Of a stretch of 17,853 nucleotides of DNA, positions 1 through 5,965 are shown piece by piece. The notes beneath the pieces are model-generated. The model had not been told where the DNA came from. It was given only the letters and a program-made list of their open reading frames with translations, and did no database searches. Within the stretch, counting starts at the first letter, position 1, and every line of letters starts with the position of its first letter. The DNA is from Clostridia bacterium (GTDB lineage Bacteria; UBA6262; WVXT01). Both the position numbers and the translations under genes were made by a program. The stretch spans positions 1 through 17,853 of the forward strand of contig DAOVHK010000018.1 of assembly GCA_030671905.1 (NCBI GenBank). The letters run 5' to 3'.

Positions 1-1
1 A

Positions 2-448
2 GGAGAGTTTCAATCTCTTGCCCGGAAGAGAGAGATTGAAATCGAGGTGAAAAAAGAAGAAAAAATGGGACAGGTTTTAGGAGATAGAGAAAAGCTGAAA
101 AAGGTCATAGATAACCTTTTAAGTAATGCGCTGAAGTTCAACCACAGGCAAGGCAAGGTGGTTATAGAGGCAAAGGAGACCGGTGGTCAGGCAGGAGAAA
201 GCAGTGGTTTCGTTGAGGTGTCCATTAGCGACACGGGATGCGGCATACCAGAAACGGAAATTTCAAAGGTATTTGATAAATTTCGCAGGTTGGCTCCGGA
301 AGATGAGACAGTGATGGAAGAATTGAAGGGGCCTGGTTTAGGATTGGCAATCTCTAAAGGTATAGTGGAGGCACAGGGCGGAAAGATATGGGTGGAGAGC
401 GAATTGGGGAAAGGTAGCAAGTTCATCTTCACTCTGCCCAAGGCATAA
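2..448 (+). CDS. Sensor histidine kinase, C-terminal ATPase domain (5' end outside window)
   Basis: The C-terminal part of a two-component sensor kinase that binds ATP and phosphorylates its own histidine in a domain lying left of the window. The reading frame is open from base 2, so the GTG at 47 is internal and not the start. The GHKL ATPase boxes appear in order: N box (DNLLSNALKF, about 113-142), G1 box (DTGCGIP, about 229-249), F box (DKFRR) and G2 box (GPGLGLAI, about 331-354). It ends in the usual GKGSKFIFTLP strand. The sensor and dimerisation domains cannot be seen, so the signal is unknown. Three receiver-domain genes follow on the same strand, one of them OmpR/PhoB type, making a PhoR-like or other HisKA kinase a reasonable inference. 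Family certain; pathway unproven. Confidence 0.93.
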   Translation, partial: GEFQSLARKREIEIEVKKEEKMGQVLGDREKLKKVIDNLLSNALKFNHRQGKVVIEAKETGGQAGESSGFVEVSISDTGCGIPETEISKVFDKFRRLAPEDETVMEELKGPGLGLAISKGIVEAQGGKIWVESELGKGSKFIFTLPKA

Positions 449-468
449 GTAAATTGTTCGCTTGAAAG

Positions 469-644
469 TTTAGAAGATGTCATTAGAGAGTCCCGATTAA
501 AAATCGGGAAAAGGAGCGCGGTCCCGATGGAATCGGGATGAACGCCAGAGGGGTGAAACCCCTATGGAAGTGTTCCCGAAGGGGAACGCTTGTCCTCGTT
601 TTTTGGCTAAAATTCCAAGTGCTCTTCACAAACTATCTTCTAAA
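469..644. repeat. Structured intergenic element: four consecutive hairpins inside a 10-bp inverted repeat
   Basis: The spacer after the kinase gene holds perfect or near-perfect hairpins packed side by side. They are TCCCGATT/AATCGGGA (491-509), TCCCGAT/ATCGGGA (522-538), AGGGGT/ACCCCT (549-563, extendable by CCA/TGG across one mismatch) and AGTGTTCCC/GGGAACGCT (569-590, one G-U pair). Loops are 3-4 purine-rich bases (aaa, gga, gaa, gaag). A flanking inverted pair, TTTAGAAGAT (469-478) and ATCTTCTAAA (635-644), could close the array into a multibranched fold. None has a clean T-run, so they do not look like intrinsic terminators. Bases 591-630 resemble 5890-5928, suggesting a dispersed repeat. 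Structure seen; function unknown. Confidence 0.6.
591..630. repeat. Intergenic repeat box, copy A
   Basis: This segment aligns with 5890-5928 at 31 of 40 positions with one gap. The shared core is GCTAAAATTC flanked by CCTCGTT on one side and TGCTC on the other. The two copies lie in different intergenic spacers, before a regulator gene and before gyrA. That points to a dispersed repeat rather than a gene remnant. Confidence 0.5.
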
Positions 645-652
645 TAGTGTAG

Positions 653-676
653 CTAAAGAGTGAAACTCTGCTTTAG
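653..676 (+). promoter_or_regulatory. Hairpin directly upstream of the regulator ribosome-binding site
   Basis: CTAAAGAGT (653-661) pairs with ACTCT plus TTAG (665-676) around a three-base bulge, with a GAA loop. It ends just before the purine-rich ribosome-binding region (about 676-684) of the gene starting at 692. It could influence translation initiation; this is inference from position only. Confidence 0.3.
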
Positions 677-691
677 AGAGAGGGAACTTTT

Positions 692-1624
692 ATGGCTAAA
701 AGGAAAATCTTAGTTGTTGATGATGAAAAGTATGTAGTGGAACTGATCAGGGATATCTTGGAATCGGGAGGATATAAGGTTATTCCTGCTTACAACGCTA
801 AGGAGGCACTAGACAAAGTCTATATCGAATCTCCCGATTTGATTCTTCTGGACATTTTGATGCCCAAGGTAGACGGATATCAGGTTTGCCGGGAGATAAG
901 AGGTGATCTCCTCCTGTCCAATATTCCCATCATTATGTTAACAGTTAAAGGAGGAGAGAAAGATGAAATTAAAGGGTTGGGCATCGGTGCTGATGACTAT
1001 ATAGTAAAGCCTTTCCGGCCGGGTGTTCTCTTAGCCAGGGTGAAGATGGTGCTCAAACGCACACTGCGAGGCTTGGAAGCAAACCCGCTCACTCGTCTTC
1101 CTGGCAATACCGCAATCATTGAGGAGATCGAAGAGCGTATCGACGGCAACAGACTTTTCGCAGTGCTCTATTTCGACCTCGACAATTTTAAGGCTTTTAA
1201 CGACAGGCATAGCTTCGAACTCGGGGATAAAGTAATCCAGCAAACAGCCAGGATAATTATCGAATATATAAAAGAGATGGGCAATCCTGAAGATTTTATC
1301 GGGCATATTGGCGGAGACGACTTCATCGCCATTACTACGCCGGATAAAATCGATTTAATCTGTTCTGCGATTATTAAATCGTTTGATAAAAAGATTCTTA
1401 AATTCTATTCATCAAAAGACCGAATCAAGGGATACATCACAGGGAAAGACAGACAGGGGAACATAAATAAGTTTCCCATAATGACCATAACCATTGGTGT
1501 AGTAACCAATACGAGAAGGAAATTTAGCCATAAAGGACAGATTGTAGCAGTAGGTGCTGAGTTAAAGAAGCATATAAAGTCTCTTGAGGGGAGCAATTAC
1601 ATAATAGACAGGAGAATAAAATAG
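692..1624 (+). CDS. Response regulator: receiver domain plus GGDEF-like domain (GGDDF variant)
   Basis: A 310-residue cytoplasmic regulator. The receiver domain (about 4-123) has acidic residues D10/D11, phospho-acceptor D54 (ILLDILMP), T84 and K106 (KPF). The second domain (about 128-308) resembles a diguanylate cyclase: NPLTRLPGN at the start, FDLDNFKAFND at 161-171, and GGDDF at 207-211 where active enzymes have GGDEF or GGEEF. The fourth position keeps an acidic residue, so activity is possible but not assured. No RxxD inhibitory site precedes the motif. After GGDDF the domain is longer than a standard GGDEF domain, with an extra segment around 240-265. The ATG at 692 follows a GA-rich ribosome-binding region. 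The next regulator starts about 30 bases downstream, probably in one operon. It may make cyclic di-GMP or merely bind GTP. Confidence 0.88.
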   Translation: MAKRKILVVDDEKYVVELIRDILESGGYKVIPAYNAKEALDKVYIESPDLILLDILMPKVDGYQVCREIRGDLLLSNIPIIMLTVKGGEKDEIKGLGIGADDYIVKPFRPGVLLARVKMVLKRTLRGLEANPLTRLPGNTAIIEEIEERIDGNRLFAVLYFDLDNFKAFNDRHSFELGDKVIQQTARIIIEYIKEMGNPEDFIGHIGGDDFIAITTPDKIDLICSAIIKSFDKKILKFYSSKDRIKGYITGKDRQGNINKFPIMTITIGVVTNTRRKFSHKGQIVAVGAELKKHIKSLEGSNYIIDRRIK

Positions 1625-1655
1625 AAATTACCATAATAGGATAGGAGGAATGGTT

Positions 1656-2345
1656 GTGGCAAAACAGAAGATTTTAGTGGTCGATGATGAACCAGACCTT
1701 GTGGAACTGGTCAAAGATGTATTAGAACGGAATAATTACTTTGTCATTTCGGCACGCAATGCTGATCTTGCTATCAAGAAGGTCAAAGAATCTAATCCCG
1801 ACCTCATAATTTTAGATTTGAATCTCCCGGGTATCGGAGGTATAGAGGTTTGTCGTATTTTGAAGCGAGATAGAAAAACGAGTTCTATTCCCATTATCAT
1901 GTTGACTGTAAAATCGTCTGAGACTGACAAGATTGCTGGGTTGGAAGCAGGAGCTGACGACTATATGACCAAGCCTTTCAGTACAGCTGAACTGGTGGCC
2001 AGAACGAAGGCTGTTCTAAGAAGGATTCTCTATGCAGGCGAGCCCGGAGAGGTTCTGGTGTCTGGAGAGATTAGGCTCGATTCAACTGAACATATGGTAT
2101 ATGTAGTGGATAAACAAATCGACCTTACACCAAAAGAGTTTAATCTGCTTTATCTGTTAATGAAAAAAAAGGGCAAAGTGCTCAGCAGAACTTTTCTCAT
2201 TGAAAATATCTGGGGATACGAATATCTCGGTGGCACAAGAACTGTGGATGTCCACGTGCGCCATTTGAGGGAGAAGCTGGGGGAAGAGGGGAAGAAGGTA
2301 GAAACTGTGGAAGGCGTGGGTTATAAATTTATTGAGGAAGAATGA
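1656..2345 (+). CDS. OmpR/PhoB-family DNA-binding response regulator
   Basis: A transcription factor of 229 residues: receiver domain (about 3-124; D10/D11, phospho-acceptor D54, T84, K106) followed by a winged-helix DNA-binding domain (about 132-228). That domain has the family hallmarks LTPKEFNLL, the recognition-helix region TRTVDVHVRHLREKLG, and VEGVGYKF at the end. An in-frame ATG exists at 1650, but the AGGAGG at 1643-1648 sits one base before it and seven bases before the GTG at 1656, so GTG is the likely start. The gene lies downstream of a histidine kinase and upstream of a promoter carrying four 11-bp-spaced TTAACA-like repeats, the site type bound by PhoB/PhoP proteins. It could be the regulator acting there; this is inference. 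Confidence 0.92.
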   Translation: MAKQKILVVDDEPDLVELVKDVLERNNYFVISARNADLAIKKVKESNPDLIILDLNLPGIGGIEVCRILKRDRKTSSIPIIMLTVKSSETDKIAGLEAGADDYMTKPFSTAELVARTKAVLRRILYAGEPGEVLVSGEIRLDSTEHMVYVVDKQIDLTPKEFNLLYLLMKKKGKVLSRTFLIENIWGYEYLGGTRTVDVHVRHLREKLGEEGKKVETVEGVGYKFIEEE

Positions 2346-2406
2346 CCATTCAATCTTGCTCTGCTCGGTTTTCCCATAGATGACCATTTCTGAAAGCCAT
2401 ATAAAG

Positions 2407-2445
2407 TTTACAAAAATTTTACAAATTGTTAACCTAACCTTAACA
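2407..2445 (+). promoter_or_regulatory. Pho-box-like operator: four TT(T/A)AC(A/C) repeats, 11-bp period
   Basis: TTTACA (2407), TTTACA (2418), TTAACC (2429) and TTAACA (2440) begin exactly 11 bases apart, so all face the same side of the helix. This matches the established architecture of PhoP/PhoB sites: direct TT(A/T/C)ACA repeats separated by about five bases. Relative to the -10 box at 2455 the repeats cover about -60 to -22, the usual place for activator binding in such promoters. An OmpR/PhoB-type regulator is encoded immediately upstream. Confidence 0.6.
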
Positions 2446-2454
2446 TTAATAGAT

Positions 2455-2460
2455 TATACT
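2455..2460 (+). promoter_or_regulatory. -10 element for the stand-alone receiver gene
   Basis: TATACT lies nine bases after the last repeat of the Pho-box-like array and about 45 bases upstream of the likely ATG at 2506. No good -35 hexamer is present at the normal distance, as expected for an activator-dependent promoter. Confidence 0.5.
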
Positions 2461-2505
2461 TAATATAGGGAAAGGCAAGATTTACTATTGTGTGGAGAAA
2501 TGACT

Positions 2506-2910
2506 ATGAGGGCAAAGATTTTAATCGTGGACGACGATCCAGATCTTACGAATTTGGTTAAGACTATTCTGGAAGCAGAAGACTATAGGGTCTATGCGGC
2601 GGAGAGCGGGGAAGAGGCGCTAGGAGAAGTGCCTAAATTGAGGCCGGATTTGATCATTTTAGACATAATACTTCCGGGTATAGACGGTTATGATACGTGC
2701 AAGATTTTAAAGACCGACGACCACACGAATTTTATTCCTATTATAATATTGAGCATTAAGTGTTCGGTTAAAGACAGGGTTGTTGGACTAAATGAGGGAG
2801 CAGACGATTACATTACTAAGCCTTTTGACCCTGATGAGTTAACGGCAAGGGTAGAAGCAGTGTTAAGGGGCTATGGACACTCGCCCATTCCTAGAGGCGA
2901 GAGAAACTGA
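2506..2910 (+). CDS. Single-domain response regulator (CheY-like receiver only)
   Basis: A 134-residue protein that is essentially one receiver domain: D9-D11 acidic cluster, phospho-acceptor D53 (ILDIILP), S83 in the Thr/Ser position and K105 (KPF). The short tail after residue 121 has no output domain. Upstream in-frame starts exist (TTG 2488, ATG 2500), but GGAGA at 2494-2498 is seven bases before the ATG at 2506, and the domain begins immediately there. It has its own promoter with a Pho-box-like operator and ends before a strong terminator, so it appears to be a separately controlled unit. Such proteins usually act as phosphorelay intermediates or by protein-protein contact; its partner is unknown. 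It resembles the receiver domains of the two upstream regulators and may have arisen by duplication. Confidence 0.88.
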   Translation: MRAKILIVDDDPDLTNLVKTILEAEDYRVYAAESGEEALGEVPKLRPDLIILDIILPGIDGYDTCKILKTDDHTNFIPIIILSIKCSVKDRVVGLNEGADDYITKPFDPDELTARVEAVLRGYGHSPIPRGERN

Positions 2911-2941
2911 CTCTTTGCCCGGAGTTGAGATTTTTTATAAT

Positions 2942-2976
2942 AACCCTCTGACATATTATGTTAGAGGGTTTTCTTT
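2942..2976 (+). terminator. Strong intrinsic terminator after the receiver gene
   Basis: AACCCTCT (2942-2949), a G-U pair, then ACAT pair with ATGT and AGAGGGTT (2958-2970), giving a 13-bp stem with a three-base loop. TTCTTTT follows at 2971. It closes the signalling block before the promoter at 3013. Confidence 0.9.
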
Positions 2977-3012
2977 TATCAGCTTTTCTCTCTAACTATA
3001 GTCCATTTTCTC

Positions 3013-3042
3013 TTGACAAATAGCGATTAAAAAAGGTAAAAT
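3013..3042 (+). promoter_or_regulatory. Sigma-70-type promoter for the DUF370-gyrB unit
   Basis: A consensus -35 box TTGACA (3013-3018) and a -10 box TAAAAT (3037-3042), separated by 18 bases. It lies just after the terminator of the preceding unit and about 45 bases before the TTG start at 3087. Confidence 0.75.
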
Positions 3043-3086
3043 AAATTGGAAAAATCGAAATTGGAAGTATTCCCGAAGGGGTTATC

Positions 3087-3296
3087 TTGTTTTTATGCAT
3101 TGGAAATGGTCAAATAATTGACATCAGGGAGATAGTTGTGATTATTGATATGCGAAAGGCGAAGTGGGGACAATTTCCCAGTTTAAAACAGAAGGCAAAA
3201 GCAGCGATATTACTTAAGGATGGTTCTTTCCACTTATCGGGAATCAGTGCTCGAGCTATAGGCAAAAGATTTGAGAGGTTGGGAGGTAAACAGTAG
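3087..3296 (+). CDS. remB: DUF370 family small regulator (RemB/YaaB-like), beside gyrB
   Basis: A 69-residue protein with the DUF370 pattern: MFLCIGNG at the N-terminus, a hydrophobic stretch IREIVVIIDM (about 13-22), a divergent middle, then AAILLKDGSFHLSGISARAIGKRF near the end (the typical I/VLTDDG...LSPISA region). In Bacillus a DUF370 gene (yaaB/remB) lies directly upstream of gyrB; the same arrangement here supports the call. The homologue RemA is a DNA-binding regulator of matrix genes; the role here is unknown. The start is TTG at 3087, preceded by AAGGGG (3076-3081) five bases away. The family begins at this point and no better in-frame start exists. The stop lies four bases before gyrB. 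The ribosome-binding region coincides with a repeat-like segment (3064-3090). Confidence 0.75.
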   Translation: MFLCIGNGQIIDIREIVVIIDMRKAKWGQFPSLKQKAKAAILLKDGSFHLSGISARAIGKRFERLGGKQ

Positions 3297-3300
3297 GAAG

Positions 3301-5736
3301 ATGGTCTCAGGAAAAAGCGAGTATACTGCTGATAAGATTCAGGTTCTGGAGGGTCTGGAGTCGGTTCAGAAGAGACCGGCTATGTATATAGGGACAACAG
3401 GGCCCATGGGGTTACACCATTTAGTAGAGGAGGCTGTAGATAACAGCATCGATGAAGTCTTAGCCGGCTACTGTAAAAATATTGAGGTTACCATTCGTCA
3501 GGACAATAGTATATGTGTTATGGACGATGGCCGGGGCATTCCTGTGGATATTCACCTTACCGAGAAGAAGCCAGCTGTAGAAGTTATTATGACTAAGCTC
3601 TTTGCTGGCGCGAAGTTCGATAAGAAAGCATATAAAGCATCCGGCGGGCTCCACGGGGTGGGAATTTCAGTGGTAAATGCCCTTTCCGAATGGTTGGAGG
3701 TGGAAGTTTATAGAGACGGCAAGATTTATAAACAGTCGTACCATCGAGGTAAACCAGATTACAATCTAAAGGTTGTAGGCCCAACCGATGATAGAGGGAC
3801 CAAGATAACTTTTAAACCAGACCCTAAGGTGTTCACAGAGAGTGTGACTTTCAATTTCGACATTCTCTCCCACCGCTTGCGTGAACTGGCATTTTTGAAT
3901 CCCGGCACTACTATAAATATTTATGATGAGCGGGAAGACAAACAGCACTCTTTCTGTTACGAGGGAGGAATCACCTCTTTCGTAAAACACCTGAATGCTA
4001 ATAAGAATGTTCTTCATAAAAAGCCTATCTACTTTTCTCGAGAGAAAGAAGGGGTAAACGCGGAGATTGCCCTGCAGTATAATGATAGTTACACCGAAAA
4101 CATCTTCACCTTTGCTAATAATATCAACACTAAAGAAGGTGGCACCCACCTTATCGGCTTTAAGACTTCTCTAACCAGAGTAATCAATGACTACATAAGG
4201 CGAAATGCTGCCCTGAAGGACAAACAGATGTCGCTTTCCGGAGAGGATGTGCGTGAGGGGCTAACTGCAGTAATTAGCGTGAAAGTGCCTGAACCGCAAT
4301 TTGAAGGTCAGACCAAGACCAGGCTGGGTAATTCTGAGGTGAAGGGAATTGTCGAATCTATAGTTGGCGAATACCTGAGCGCTTTTTGGGAAGAGAATCC
4401 TTCTATTGCTAATAAGATTGTAGAAAAATCGATCACTGCAGCACGCGCCAGGGAAGCTGCCAGAAAGGCGCGTGAACTGACCAGGAGAAAAGGGGCGCTG
4501 GATAGTACTTCTCTGCCCGGGAAATTGGCCGATTGTATAGAGAGAGATCCCTCATTGTGTGAATTATATATAGTTGAAGGCGATTCTGCTGGAGGAAGTG
4601 CAAAGCAGGGGAGGGATAGGGCTTTCCAGGCTATCCTTCCCTTAAAAGGGAAAATACTAAATGTGGAGAAGGCACGGTTAGATAAAGTGCTCTCCAATGA
4701 GGAGATTCGGACAATAATTGCTGCTGTAGGAAGCGGCATTGGCGAAGAGGAGTTTGACCTGGCAAAAGCCCGCTACCATAAGATCATTCTTATGACTGAT
4801 GCCGACGTTGATGGGGCACATATCCGGACACTGCTATTGACCTTTTTCTATCGGCAGATGCGCCTTTTGATTGAGAATGGTTATATATACATAGCCCAAC
4901 CACCCCTTTATAGGGTAAAAAAAGGGAAACAGGAGATGTATTTAGGGGGTAATGATGAACTGGATAGATACCTTTTACGCCAGGGTATGCAAGGCATCCG
5001 GCTTTTTAAATTAAAGGATGGTAAGGAAATCTTAAAATATGAAGAAGAAAAGATTAAACAGATTCTCCAGGGACTAATGGAGATGGAAGGGCTCCTTAAG
5101 AAAGTGGGAAAGAAAGGAATTACCTGGAAAAATTTTTTAGAACTCAATAAATCAGGCAGGCTTCCTCTTTATTCTGTAATAGAGGCTAAGAAGAAGGGGG
5201 CTTCGCTTAAGGAGAAGTATTTATATTCAGAGAAAGAGTTGAAAAGTTTCCGCAAAGAGCTTACGGAGAAGGAGAAGAGTAAGGAGAAAGAGAAGGCTCT
5301 ACCCAGTGAGGAGGAAGGGCCGGAAGTGAAGGACCTCTGGGAGTTGAAAAAGATAAAAGAGGTTGTAGCTAACCTGGAAAAGACAGGTCTGGACATTTCC
5401 CACTATGGCAAGGAGAGCGGGAAGGAAGTCATAAATAAAATAAGATGTAATGGAGAAGAGTTCGATGTGCACAGTTTTGGCGAGATGCTTGAGGTGGTAA
5501 AGAATCTGGGAAGAAAAGGGATCAATATACAGAGATATAAAGGGTTGGGAGAGATGAATCCTATTCAATTATGGGAGACGACAATGGATCCCAAGAAGAG
5601 AACCCTTCTTCAGGTCCAACTGGAAGATGCGGTAGAGGCGGATAGGATATTCACCGCTCTCATGGGAGATAAAGTCGAACCACGGAAAAATTTTATACAA
5701 GCTTATGCTCCTGAAGTGAAAAACCTGGATATATAA
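3301..5736 (+). CDS. gyrB: DNA gyrase subunit B, with Gram-negative-type C-terminal insertion
   Basis: The ATPase and TOPRIM subunit of type II topoisomerase; with GyrA it introduces negative supercoils using ATP. The ATG at 3301 gives 811 residues and places TADKIQVLEGLESVQKRPAMYIG at the usual N-terminus; a TTG at 3271 overlaps the upstream gene and is less likely. ATP-site motifs are EEAVDN (43-48), DDGRGIP (75-81), GGLHGVG (115-121) and the QTK loop (337-339). TOPRIM residues are E426 (EGDSAGGS) and D500/D502/D504 (DADVDG). The C-terminus has RYKGLGEMNP (745-754). Between about 545 and 740 lies an extra segment of roughly 190 residues, rich in Lys and Glu, at the place where Escherichia coli GyrB has its insertion. 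Bacillus-type GyrB (about 640 residues) lacks it. Cotranscribed with the DUF370 gene; gyrA follows after 229 bases. Confidence 0.98.
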   Translation: MVSGKSEYTADKIQVLEGLESVQKRPAMYIGTTGPMGLHHLVEEAVDNSIDEVLAGYCKNIEVTIRQDNSICVMDDGRGIPVDIHLTEKKPAVEVIMTKLFAGAKFDKKAYKASGGLHGVGISVVNALSEWLEVEVYRDGKIYKQSYHRGKPDYNLKVVGPTDDRGTKITFKPDPKVFTESVTFNFDILSHRLRELAFLNPGTTINIYDEREDKQHSFCYEGGITSFVKHLNANKNVLHKKPIYFSREKEGVNAEIALQYNDSYTENIFTFANNINTKEGGTHLIGFKTSLTRVINDYIRRNAALKDKQMSLSGEDVREGLTAVISVKVPEPQFEGQTKTRLGNSEVKGIVESIVGEYLSAFWEENPSIANKIVEKSITAARAREAARKARELTRRKGALDSTSLPGKLADCIERDPSLCELYIVEGDSAGGSAKQGRDRAFQAILPLKGKILNVEKARLDKVLSNEEIRTIIAAVGSGIGEEEFDLAKARYHKIILMTDADVDGAHIRTLLLTFFYRQMRLLIENGYIYIAQPPLYRVKKGKQEMYLGGNDELDRYLLRQGMQGIRLFKLKDGKEILKYEEEKIKQILQGLMEMEGLLKKVGKKGITWKNFLELNKSGRLPLYSVIEAKKKGASLKEKYLYSEKELKSFRKELTEKEKSKEKEKALPSEEEGPEVKDLWELKKIKEVVANLEKTGLDISHYGKESGKEVINKIRCNGEEFDVHSFGEMLEVVKNLGRKGINIQRYKGLGEMNPIQLWETTMDPKKRTLLQVQLEDAVEADRIFTALMGDKVEPRKNFIQAYAPEVKNLDI

Positions 5737-5751
5737 TGGAAAGAAATAGAA

Positions 5752-5804
5752 AAGTTCGGTTTGTGCACTAAAAATTTTACTATTTTCTCAAGCCGAATTT
5801 TTTT
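5752..5804 (+). terminator. Probable intrinsic terminator after gyrB
   Basis: TTCGGTTTG (5755-5763) pairs with CAAGCCGAA (5789-5797) with one G-U pair, and the stem can extend by A-T/G-U pairs outward. A run of seven T follows (5798-5804). The loop is long, 25 bases, and contains its own AT palindrome. It suggests that gyrB and gyrA are at least partly separate transcripts. Confidence 0.55.
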
Positions 5805-5839
5805 AATTTAAAAGAAGACAGTAAAGCAAGAAATTAAAA

Positions 5840-5941
5840 GCTCCTTGCGAACTAACTTTTCCTAGAAAGAAGGATGAAGGGAAAGATATTGCCCTCGTTC
5901 CCTCGCTAAAATTCTAATGCTCCTCAAAATCAACTTTTCCT
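5840..5941. repeat. Intergenic repeat element, copy B, with internal direct repeats
   Basis: The gyrB-gyrA spacer contains GCTCCT...AACTTTTCCT twice (5840-5863 and 5919-5941), flanking a core at 5890-5928 that matches 591-630 at 31 of 40 positions. A related GCTCTTC...CTATCTTCT stretch occurs at 621-641. This looks like a dispersed non-coding repeat. I see no confident promoter for gyrA in the remainder of the spacer. Confidence 0.5.
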
Positions 5942-5965
5942 TAAAGGGAAATTAAAGGAAAGATA

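Noticed and set aside
491..590. CRISPR-like array from the regularly placed palindromes
   Set aside because: The hairpins differ in sequence, no constant repeat or spacer length exists, and no cas genes are present.
2342..2388. Direct repeat ATGACCATT at 2342-2350 and 2380-2388
   Set aside because: Only nine bases, partly within the end of a coding region, with no associated element; could be chance.
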